Positions 32,056-39,099 of a DNA stretch of 39,099 bases are shown piece by piece. The position numbers were made by a program, and so were the translations under genes. Position 1 is the first letter of the stretch, and each line of letters begins with the position of its first letter. Source of the DNA: Parasulfuritortus sp. (GTDB lineage: Bacteria > Pseudomonadota > Gammaproteobacteria > Burkholderiales > Thiobacillaceae); assembly GCA_031291185.1 (NCBI GenBank), contig JARLJM010000103.1, forward strand, positions 1-39,099, given 5' to 3'. Under the pieces are notes generated by a model. It searched no databases, was not told the DNA's origin, and saw only the letters and a list, made by a program, of their open reading frames with translations.

Positions 32056-33479
32056 CAACGCTCCGTCAAGGCATGCAGGTGAGCCCGCAATATGGGCTTC
32101 AGCAAATAGGACAGCACGCTCTTCTTGCCGGTCTGGATATCGACTTCCGCCACCATCCCCGGTAGCAGTGGGAGATTTTTGCCCAGGCTGGACTTGAGCG
32201 TATGCACCTGCACCAGATAGTAGGTTTTGTCCTTGTCCCGCTCATCTGTCACAGTATCCGCGCCGACGTGATCGACCACACCTTCAAGTCCACCATAGAT
32301 GGAAAAGTCATAGGCCGTGAAGCGGACCATTGCTTTCAGGCCCGGGCGCAGGAAGGCGACATCCTTGGGCAGAATCCTTACTTCAAGCAGAAGCGCGTCC
32401 TCGGAAGGCACGACCTCGACCATTTCGGTACCTGGCTGCACCACGCCTCCCACGGTATTGATCAGCAAGCGCTTGACCGTGCCTTTGACCGGGGACTCGA
32501 TGGAGGAGTGCTTGACCTTGTCGGACAAGGCCGTGCTGCCGGCCGAAAGACCATTTATCTTGGCCATGGTGTCCGCCAGTTCCGAGCTGGCTTCATTGCG
32601 GAAGTTGAGATCGACTTCATTGATCTTGTGCTGCGCTTCCGAGATGGCCGACTGCAGGCGCGAGATCTGTGCATTGGCTTCATTCCGGTCACCCAGATAC
32701 CGGCTGACATCGCGCTGGAGACGGAGCAACTCGACCTCGGACACTGCCCCGGAGGTCGCCAGCGGTTTGGTCACCGTCAACTCCTGGTTGGTCAGATCAT
32801 AGGACTGACTGGCCTGGTCCCGACGTGCCCTGGCTTCATTGAGCTCCTGGCTGCGCTGCGCCAGTTGCTGGCGGGCAATGGATATCTGGGCATCAAGTTC
32901 GGAGCGTTTCGACAGGTACAGGCCGCGCTCCTGCTCGGCAACCTGGGGCGCCTGTTTCTCGACTTCGGGTGGCAGAACGAAAGGTTTGCCCTCCGCTATC
33001 GAACGCAGCCGTGCCGCCTTGGCGAGGAGGGCCAGATACTGGGCCTGGTTTTCCTGCAGGGATGAGAGGAAACGGGTTTCGTCGATTTTCAGAAGTACCT
33101 GGCCCTGCTCGACCGATTGCCCCTCCTTGACGTCGATTTCCGACACCACCCCCGGGTCCACGGCCTGAATGATCTGCAACTGGCGGGACGGCGTCACCTT
33201 GCCGATACCGCGGGTCACCTCGTCGACCTGGGCAAAGGCCGCCCAGATCAGCAGGACCAGAATGATCCCGCCCACCCAGCGCAACACGAAACGGGCCTTG
33301 AGCGGTTCCTGCTGGATCATGGCCCAATCGGCATCGCTGACCCAGTCCAGTTCCTCCTTGTTTTCATGCGGAATCCAGCGCGACAACACATGATCGAGGC
33401 GCTCGCGCAATTTGACCATCCAGCCTGGTAGCGGAATGGCTTCCGGGAACAGGCTCTTCGGCTTTTTATCGTCGCTCAT
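32055..33479 (-). CDS. lapC: LapC-like HlyD-family membrane-fusion adaptor
   Basis: This is a 474-residue periplasmic adaptor of a type I secretion system. A cytoplasmic N-terminus (about 1-66) precedes one membrane helix (about 68-83: GGIILVLLIWAAFAQVDEV). The barrel-sandwich half (GIGKVTPSRQLQIIQAVDPG, VVSEIDVKEGQSVEQGQVLL) is followed by a long coiled-coil hairpin (about 165-315) and the C-terminal beta-barrel (DALLLEVRILPKDVAFLRPG). It connects LapB to LapE. It overlaps lapB by 4 nt (ATGA) and the LuxR gene by 1 nt. Confidence 0.93.
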   Translation of the reverse strand: MSDDKKPKSLFPEAIPLPGWMVKLRERLDHVLSRWIPHENKEELDWVSDADWAMIQQEPLKARFVLRWVGGIILVLLIWAAFAQVDEVTRGIGKVTPSRQLQIIQAVDPGVVSEIDVKEGQSVEQGQVLLKIDETRFLSSLQENQAQYLALLAKAARLRSIAEGKPFVLPPEVEKQAPQVAEQERGLYLSKRSELDAQISIARQQLAQRSQELNEARARRDQASQSYDLTNQELTVTKPLATSGAVSEVELLRLQRDVSRYLGDRNEANAQISRLQSAISEAQHKINEVDLNFRNEASSELADTMAKINGLSAGSTALSDKVKHSSIESPVKGTVKRLLINTVGGVVQPGTEMVEVVPSEDALLLEVRILPKDVAFLRPGLKAMVRFTAYDFSIYGGLEGVVDHVGADTVTDERDKDKTYYLVQVHTLKSSLGKNLPLLPGMVAEVDIQTGKKSVLSYLLKPILRAHLHALTER

Positions 33480-35647
33480 TTTGCCTTCTCGATACGACCG
33501 TGTTTCAGCGCTTCAATGACGGACGCCTTGGGTCCGTCGGCCACCACCTTGCCATGGTCGATCACGATCATGCGATCGACCAGATCCAGCAAGGAAGTGC
33601 GGTGAGTTACCACCATCATGGTCTTTCCGGTGCAGTAATCACGCAGTCGGCGTTTGATCTCGTCCTCGCTGCTGAAATCCATGGAGCCGGTCGGCTCGTC
33701 CAGCAGCAGGATCGGCGGCGAGTTGATCACCGCGCGGGCGATGGCCACCCCCTGGCGTTGCCCGCCGGAAAGCGATTCACCCCGCTCGCCCACGACCAGA
33801 TCGAAGCCGCGCGGATGGGTGTTGACCATGTCCAGCAGACCGCCGACTTCGGCCGCCGCGAGCAAGGCGCTGTCGTCAACTTCCGGCGAGGCCATGACGA
33901 TATTTTCCCGCAGGCCGCCGAAGAACAGTGTCACGTCCTGGGGCACATAGCCCACGTTGCGGCGCAATTCAGCCGGGTCCAGTTGGCGAATATCCACGCC
34001 ATCGATCCGGATCGAACCGGAGGTCGGCCTATACAAGCCGAGGATCAGTTTTTGCAAGGTCGTCTTGCCCGACCCGACCCGGCCGATGATAGCTACATGC
34101 TCGCCCGGCTTGATATGGAACGACACGTTGCGCAGGGCCTCGCGCTCCTCGCCCGGATACGAAAAACAAACATCGTGGAATTCGATTTCGCCCTGGAAGT
34201 GGCTGCGCGATACGAAATTGGCATCTGCAGGACGCTCCACTTCGTTGTCCATGATCTTGTCCAGCGACTTCAGGGCCGTGGAGGCGTTGTGATACTGGGT
34301 CAGCAAGGCCGCCACCTGGCCGAACGGCGACATGGCGCGCGAGATCAACATGGAAGCGGCGATCAATCCGCCCTGGGTCAACTCACCCTGGCCGATCCGA
34401 TAAACGCCGAAAATGATGACGGCCATGTAGACCAGTTGTGAAATCTCCAGAGCGCCATTGACCGTGGTCGCCGCCAGCAGGCGCAACTGGGTGGAAATAC
34501 GGGACAGGAAGGTCGCGCTCTGTTCCCATTTTTTCTGCATGATGCCTTCGGCACCCTGAGTCTTGACCGTTTCCAGACCAACCAGGCTTTCGATCAGGTG
34601 GGCGTTGCGCTGCGCGGCAGCCCGGTAGGTGGTTTCCGAAAGCTCGTGCATCCTGTCCTGAACCAGCATGGCGTAGCCAATCACCAGCACCATCCCGATC
34701 AGGCCGGGCACGACCAGGGGCAGATCGATCCAGGCAATGGCCAAGAGAAACACCAAGGCAAACGGCAAATCGATCAGCGCCGTGACGGTGGCCGAGGTAA
34801 TGAAATCCCGCACTGTCTCGAAAGAGCGCAAATTGGCTGCAAAGGCGCCGGCCGAGATGGGCCGGTTCTCCATGCGGATACCCAGGACCCGCTCCATGAT
34901 CATCGCCGACAGCTTCACATCCACCCGGCTGCCGGCCAGATCGATGAGATAACCGCGGATCAGGCGCAGACTGACATCCGCCAACATGATGATGAACAGC
35001 CCGGCAGCCAGCATCCACATGGTTTCCGTAGCCTGGTTGGGCACCACCCGGTCGTACACGTTCATGGTGAACATCGGCATGGCGACGGCGAACAGATTGA
35101 TCAGCAGCGCCGCCAGCAGGATGTCCTTGTACAGCGGAAGATTGTCGAAGATGGCACCCCAGAACCAGTGCCGGACGCGCATGTCCTTTACTTCAGGAGT
35201 GCGTTTGTCGAAACGGAATTGGGGCCGGCAGAAAATGGACACGCCGGTATAGCGCCGGTCCAGTTCCTCTCTCGACAGGGTGGTAGAGGCTTCGCCCAGT
35301 TCAGGAAAAACGACACGGGCTGAACCATCCGCATCCCAGCCGACCAGCAGGCAGGCGTTGCTATCGTGCAGCAGCAGCACGACCGGCAGCAAGGGCCCGG
35401 ACAAGGCATCCAGCCCGCGACGCATCACCTTGCTGGCCATGCCGGCCCGGCGTGCGGCACGCTCGAAAATGGAAGGCGTCAAAACATGATTTACCAGCGG
35501 AAGCCCGGCGGTCAGGGCATCGCGGGTACGCGGAGCGCCATGGATACGAGACAAGACCACCAGACATTCAAGCAGCGGATCGTGCCGCCGCCCCGCATCG
35601 CGGGGCAATTCCCAGGAGGGTTCCTGGCTAATTATCGTTTCTGTCAT
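33476..35647 (-). CDS. lapB: LapB-like type I secretion ABC transporter
   Basis: This is a 723-residue exporter. An N-terminal C39-like domain (about 22-150: LLECLVVLSRIHGAPRTRDA, LLLHDSNACLLVGWD) lacks the catalytic cysteine context of bacteriocin exporters and should only bind substrate (CLD). The membrane domain (about 170-445) has six helices. The ATPase domain has Walker A GRVGSGKTT (about 518-526), signature LSGGQRQG (about 627) and Walker B ILLLDEPTG (about 644). It powers export of the LapA-like adhesin. It is the first lap gene on this strand, 42 nt after parC, with no obvious terminator between. Confidence 0.95.
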   Translation of the reverse strand: MTETIISQEPSWELPRDAGRRHDPLLECLVVLSRIHGAPRTRDALTAGLPLVNHVLTPSIFERAARRAGMASKVMRRGLDALSGPLLPVVLLLHDSNACLLVGWDADGSARVVFPELGEASTTLSREELDRRYTGVSIFCRPQFRFDKRTPEVKDMRVRHWFWGAIFDNLPLYKDILLAALLINLFAVAMPMFTMNVYDRVVPNQATETMWMLAAGLFIIMLADVSLRLIRGYLIDLAGSRVDVKLSAMIMERVLGIRMENRPISAGAFAANLRSFETVRDFITSATVTALIDLPFALVFLLAIAWIDLPLVVPGLIGMVLVIGYAMLVQDRMHELSETTYRAAAQRNAHLIESLVGLETVKTQGAEGIMQKKWEQSATFLSRISTQLRLLAATTVNGALEISQLVYMAVIIFGVYRIGQGELTQGGLIAASMLISRAMSPFGQVAALLTQYHNASTALKSLDKIMDNEVERPADANFVSRSHFQGEIEFHDVCFSYPGEEREALRNVSFHIKPGEHVAIIGRVGSGKTTLQKLILGLYRPTSGSIRIDGVDIRQLDPAELRRNVGYVPQDVTLFFGGLRENIVMASPEVDDSALLAAAEVGGLLDMVNTHPRGFDLVVGERGESLSGGQRQGVAIARAVINSPPILLLDEPTGSMDFSSEDEIKRRLRDYCTGKTMMVVTHRTSLLDLVDRMIVIDHGKVVADGPKASVIEALKHGRIEKAK

Positions 35648-35689
35648 ACGTCTCTCTTAAGGCGCTTCTCTCGACCCCGGAGCAGACAA

Positions 35690-38062
35690 TCAGTGCATAC
35701 CCGACACTCGCTTGTACTTGACCGGCAAAACCTTGCCCTTGCGGGCTCTTTTTCCTACCCAGTTATCGGCAGAACCAGTACAAACTTTATGGTCAATCTG
35801 TTTATCACCCCGGCCGATACCGACAACCGTTACGCAATCCGGTGTCGCCAAAGCGGCAATCAACTTTTCCTTGTCTTCCAGAGCGATCAGGATCACCCCC
35901 TTGCCGCCAGACATTTCCTTCATCTCGTCGATCGGGAACAGCAACAGCCGGGGTTCTTCGGCCAGCGCCGCAATCCATGTCGCGCCCTCCGGCACCGTGC
36001 TTGGCGGCAACAGACTGGCGCCCTCGTCGACCGTCATGTAGGCCTTGCCGGCCTTCTGGCGGGAAACCATGTCGCCAAGGCGGCCAATGAAACCAACTCC
36101 GGCCGTCGTTGCCAATAGTATTTTGGTCTCCGCCGGACCGGACAGCATGGCAATCACCTTGCCGCCCTGCAGTTCGACCAGCGACGACACCGGCACGCCA
36201 TCGCCCTTGCCGCCGGGCAGTTCCAGCGGCCGCACGGTGTAGGCCCGCCCGGTCGCATCCAGCAGCACGACAGGATGCACGGTCCGGGTCTCGATCACGG
36301 CTAGCTCGCCGTCGCCATCCTTCCAGCTCAGCATGGCCCGGTCGATGCCATGGCCGACGCGACTGCGGATGAAGCCATTGCGCGACAGGATCACGGTCAT
36401 CGGCTCGTCGGCCATCACATCGACCTTCGCGGCCGTCACCTTCTCGGCAGCTTCGATCAGGGTGCGGCGGGCATCGCCGTATTTCTTCACGTCTTCGCGA
36501 ATTTCCTTGACCACGAGACGGCGGCGGCTGCCTTCGTTGGCCAGCAGTTCCTGCAGGCCATTGCGTTCCTCGCGCAGGTCGTTCAGTTCCCGCTCGATCT
36601 TGATGCCTTCCAGCCGGGCCAACTGGCGCAGACGAATTTCCAGGATGTCCTCGGCCTGTATCTCGGTCAGGCTGAACACGGCCATCAGCTCGGCCTTGGG
36701 CTCGTCCGCCTCGCGGATGACCTTGATCACCTCGTCGATGCGCAGGAAGGCGATCATCCGGCCTTCCAGGATGTGGATGCGCCGGTTGACCTCGTCGAAG
36801 CGGTGCCTCAAACGCCGCTCGACCACCTCCATCCGGAAGTCGCACCACTCGCGCAGGGCCTGGGGCAGGTTCTTCTGCTGCGGCCGGCCGTCGCGGCCGA
36901 TCATGGTCATGTTGAGGCTGGTGTTGCCTTCCAGCGAGGTGTTCGCCAGCAGCAGGTTCATCATGTCGTCCGGGGTCACGGTCCGGGTCCGCGGCTCGAG
37001 CAGGATGCGCACCGGATGCGCCTTGTCCGAATCGTCGCGGAAGGTGTCCAGCACCGCCTGCACGGCGTTCTTCATGTTCTGCTGGTCGGCGGAGAGCGCC
37101 TTCTTGCCGGCCTTGGGCTTCGGGTTAATCAGGTCCTCGATTTCGGACAGCACCTTGGCCGTGCTGGTGCCGGGCGGCAACTCGGTGATCGCAATCCGGT
37201 ACTGGCCGCGCGCCAGCGGTTCAACGGTCCAGCGGGCGCGGACCCGGATGCTGCCCCGGCCGGTTTCATAAGCCTTGCGGATGTCCTCGGGGCCGGAAAT
37301 GATCTGGCCGCCGCCGGGGAAATCCGGACCGGGGATGGCGGCATAGACCGATTCGTCCTTGTGGCCGTTGATCAGGGAGATGCAGGCGTCGGCGACTTCC
37401 CTCAGATTGTGCGGCGCAATCTCGGTCGCCATGCCCACGGCGATGCCGGACACGCCGTTGAGCAGCAGCACCGGCAACCGGGCCGGCAGCAGCGCCGGCT
37501 CGCTCAGGGTACCGTCGTAGTTCTCACGGAAATCCACCGTACCCCGGTCGATCTCGGACAACAGCACGTCCTCGGCGAACTTCGACAGCCGCACCTCGGT
37601 GTAGCGCATGGCTGCCGGTGAATCGCCGTCGCGCGAGCCGAAGTTGCCCTGGCCCTCGATCAGCGGATAGCGCAGGGTGAAGTCCTGCGCCATGCGCACC
37701 GCCGCCTCGTACACGGCGGTGTCGCCGTGCGGGTGGAACTTGCCGATCACGTCGCCGACGATGCGGGCCGATTTCTTGAACGGCTGATCGTGCCGGTTGC
37801 CCAGTTCGCGCATCGCGTAAAGTATCCGGCGCTGCACCGGCTTCTGGCCGTCTTCCACGAACGGCAGCGCCCGGTCCAGCACGGTGGACATAGCGTAGGT
37901 GAGATAAGCCCGTTCCGCGAACAGGTGCAGCGGGATGCCGTGGTCGTCCTCCATGCTATAGAGCGGTTCGTCTGAGGGCGGCTGATCGGGTGGCATGTCG
38001 TCCGGTACGCCCGGAGTTGGCGCGTTCTCGAACAGGTCCATGGATTCGTCGTCGTGGTTCAT
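35690..38062 (-). CDS. parC: DNA topoisomerase IV subunit A
   Basis: This is a 790-residue protein. An acidic N-terminal extension of about 40 residues precedes the breakage-reunion domain with [17 protein letters not shown], the quinolone-region [11 protein letters not shown] (110-120, Thr at the usual Ser site, as in some wild types) and catalytic Y154 in [30 protein letters not shown] and the ParC-type C-terminal beta-pinwheel (about 500-780) follow. It is ParC rather than GyrA because of the adjoining parE and the lack of a GyrA-box arrangement. It lies between the REP-like repeat after parE and lapB. Confidence 0.96.
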   Translation of the reverse strand: MNHDDESMDLFENAPTPGVPDDMPPDQPPSDEPLYSMEDDHGIPLHLFAERAYLTYAMSTVLDRALPFVEDGQKPVQRRILYAMRELGNRHDQPFKKSARIVGDVIGKFHPHGDTAVYEAAVRMAQDFTLRYPLIEGQGNFGSRDGDSPAAMRYTEVRLSKFAEDVLLSEIDRGTVDFRENYDGTLSEPALLPARLPVLLLNGVSGIAVGMATEIAPHNLREVADACISLINGHKDESVYAAIPGPDFPGGGQIISGPEDIRKAYETGRGSIRVRARWTVEPLARGQYRIAITELPPGTSTAKVLSEIEDLINPKPKAGKKALSADQQNMKNAVQAVLDTFRDDSDKAHPVRILLEPRTRTVTPDDMMNLLLANTSLEGNTSLNMTMIGRDGRPQQKNLPQALREWCDFRMEVVERRLRHRFDEVNRRIHILEGRMIAFLRIDEVIKVIREADEPKAELMAVFSLTEIQAEDILEIRLRQLARLEGIKIERELNDLREERNGLQELLANEGSRRRLVVKEIREDVKKYGDARRTLIEAAEKVTAAKVDVMADEPMTVILSRNGFIRSRVGHGIDRAMLSWKDGDGELAVIETRTVHPVVLLDATGRAYTVRPLELPGGKGDGVPVSSLVELQGGKVIAMLSGPAETKILLATTAGVGFIGRLGDMVSRQKAGKAYMTVDEGASLLPPSTVPEGATWIAALAEEPRLLLFPIDEMKEMSGGKGVILIALEDKEKLIAALATPDCVTVVGIGRGDKQIDHKVCTGSADNWVGKRARKGKVLPVKYKRVSGMH

Positions 38063-38095
38063 ATGGATCGATCCAAACGGCTAAACGTCAAATTG

Positions 38096-38161
38096 CGTCG
38101 TCCCCGCGCAGGCGGGGAACCAGCCGAATAAAACTGGATTCCCGCCTGCGCGGGAATGACG
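38096..38161. repeat. REP-like palindrome between parE and parC
   Basis: Two 28-nt arms (38096-38123 and 38134-38161) are inverted copies with three mismatches, around a 10-nt loop. The core is CCCGCGCAGGCGGG / CCCGCCTGCGCGGG. Sequences of the form CGTCATTCCCGCGCAGGCGG are widespread REP/MITE-type repeats in Proteobacteria. It would fold into a strong hairpin in the parE-parC mRNA. Confidence 0.85.
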
Positions 38162-38195
38162 TGAATAACAGGAGCCGGCTTGCAGCCCACCAGGC

Positions 38196-39099
38196 TCATA
38201 CGTCCGCCTCCACCAGGTTGCCGTTGGCTTCCATCCAGGCCCGGCGGCCAGCCGCTTCGCCCTTGCCCATCAGCAGCGTGAACATCTTGCCGATCTCGGC
38301 CATGGCGTGCCGGGGCAGCGTCACCGGCAGCAGACGGCGGGTATCCGGGTGCATGGTGGTCTCGCGCAACTGTTCGGGGTTCATCTCGCCCAGGCCCTTG
38401 AACCGACCCGTGTGAATATTCGACTCGCGGATGCCGTCTTCTTCCAGCCTCAACAAAACCTGGTCGCGCTCGGCCTCATCCAGCGCATACAGACGCCGTT
38501 CGGGTCGGCTCTTGCCCTGGGCTGCGACCTTGATGCTGAACAGCGGCGGCTGGGCGATGTAGACGTGGCCCTTCGCGATCAACTGGGGGAAATGCCGGAA
38601 GAACAGGGTCAGGAGCAGGGTCTGGATATGGCTGCCATCGACATCGGCGTCGGCCATGATGATGACCTTGCCATAGCGCAGGCCGTCCAGCACCGTTTCG
38701 GGGCCGTCCAGATCGTGCGGGTCGATGCCCAGCGCCACCGCAATGTCGTGCACTTCGTTGTTGCCGAAGATCTCGCCGCGCGCCACTTCCCAGGTATTCA
38801 GCACCTTGCCGCGCAGGGGCAGGATGGCCTGGTACTCGCGATCGCGACCCTGCTTGGCGGAGCCGCCGGCTGAGTCGCCCTCGACCAGGAAGATTTCGTT
38901 GCGGGCCAGCTCGTCCGACTCGCAATCGGTCAGCTTGCCCGGCAGCACGGCAGAGCCAGACTGCTTCTTCTTTTCCACCACCTTGCCGGCCTTCTGGCGG
39001 GCCAGTGCGGTCTTGATGGCCAGCTCGGCGATCTTCTTGCCATTCTCGATGTTGCCGTTCAGCCAGCCATCGAGCGGGTCTTTCACCCGGGAGGAGACC
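38196..39099 (-). CDS. parE: DNA topoisomerase IV subunit B, C-terminal part
   Basis: The frame is open to the right edge, so the N-terminal ATPase domain is outside. The visible 300 residues contain the TOPRIM domain (EIFLVEGDSAGGSAKQGRDR, LPLRGKVLN, VIIMADADVDGSHIQTLLL) and the end GRFKGLGEMNPEQLRETTM and LLMGKGEAAGRRAWMEANG. Length and the lack of a large insert fit ParE rather than GyrB. It is followed by parC 134 nt downstream with a REP-like hairpin between them. Confidence 0.95.
   Translation of the reverse strand, partial: VSSRVKDPLDGWLNGNIENGKKIAELAIKTALARQKAGKVVEKKKQSGSAVLPGKLTDCESDELARNEIFLVEGDSAGGSAKQGRDREYQAILPLRGKVLNTWEVARGEIFGNNEVHDIAVALGIDPHDLDGPETVLDGLRYGKVIIMADADVDGSHIQTLLLTLFFRHFPQLIAKGHVYIAQPPLFSIKVAAQGKSRPERRLYALDEAERDQVLLRLEEDGIRESNIHTGRFKGLGEMNPEQLRETTMHPDTRRLLPVTLPRHAMAEIGKMFTLLMGKGEAAGRRAWMEANGNLVEADV

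Noticed and set aside
36350-37621. A 423-codon open frame on the plus strand inside parC
   Set aside because: It is antisense to a full-length ParC with intact motifs; its protein is repetitive in His, Asp and Gln and matches no family. GC-rich coding DNA often leaves such open frames.
36900-37760. Quinolone-resistance mutation in ParC (Thr at the Ser80-equivalent site)
   Set aside because: Thr at this position is found in many wild-type proteobacterial type II topoisomerases and cannot be read as resistance from sequence alone.

Overview
The window looks like a chromosomal segment of a betaproteobacterium, with an affinity to Neisseriales or Nitrosomonadales. The tmRNA (ssrA, 13016-13375, minus strand) encodes the proteolysis tag ANDETYALAA, the type known from Neisseria. 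UbiG, DnaE, ParC/ParE, SlyX, PepD and an LplT-type transporter are typical proteobacterial housekeeping proteins. Coding density is high, and many neighbouring genes overlap by 1-10 nt.

Layout. (1) 1-7.0 kb is core: the end of a Dph6-like ligase, an M14 carboxypeptidase, PepD, a DUF123 GIY-YIG protein, an S4 protein/YlqF-type GTPase/SlyX operon, a chemotaxis receptor with almost no sensor domain behind a sigma28-like promoter, and an exported MsrA-thioredoxin-MsrB fusion. (2) 7.0-8.3 kb is an AT-richer stretch with two small accessory genes. (3) 8.3-13.05 kb is a genomic island at the 3' end of ssrA. An imperfect 36-nt copy of the ssrA 3' end lies at 8300-8335, and the intact ssrA end is at 13015-13050. 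Inside are a truncated PIN gene, an XRE-ImmA/IrrE regulator-protease with a promoter covered by repeats, and a tightly overlapping five-gene block: small protein, DUF2924, large serine recombinase, and two tandem paralogous HTH-like proteins. (4) 13.5-24 kb is core: ubiG, an unknown gene and a LysR regulator; LplT; a two-gene TPM locus whose first member carries an in-frame stop codon; a SpoU-type RNA methyltransferase; a GYF/pentapeptide-repeat membrane protein; and dnaE.

(5) 24.1-35.6 kb is a complete Lap-type biofilm adhesin system. LapB (ABC exporter), LapC (adaptor) and LapE (TolC, here fused to an OmpA domain) export a very short LapA-like adhesin. Its N-terminal retention module should hold it in the outer membrane. 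LapG is the periplasmic cysteine protease expected to cut LapA at a TAAG site. LapD is the inner-membrane c-di-GMP receptor (degenerate GGDEF and EAL) expected to sequester LapG. An orphan LuxR-type regulator sits in the lapBC operon. (6) 35.7-39.1 kb holds parC and the 3' part of parE, separated by a REP-like palindrome, reading toward lapB with no clear terminator between.

The least ordinary items are the serine-recombinase/twin-HTH module in an ssrA island, the miniature LapA with a single Ig-like repeat unit and a lectin-like beta-sandwich, the TolC-TSP3-OmpA fusion, the lapBC-linked pseudo-receiver regulator, and the nonsense codon in the TPM gene. No rRNA, CRISPR array or intact tRNA was seen.
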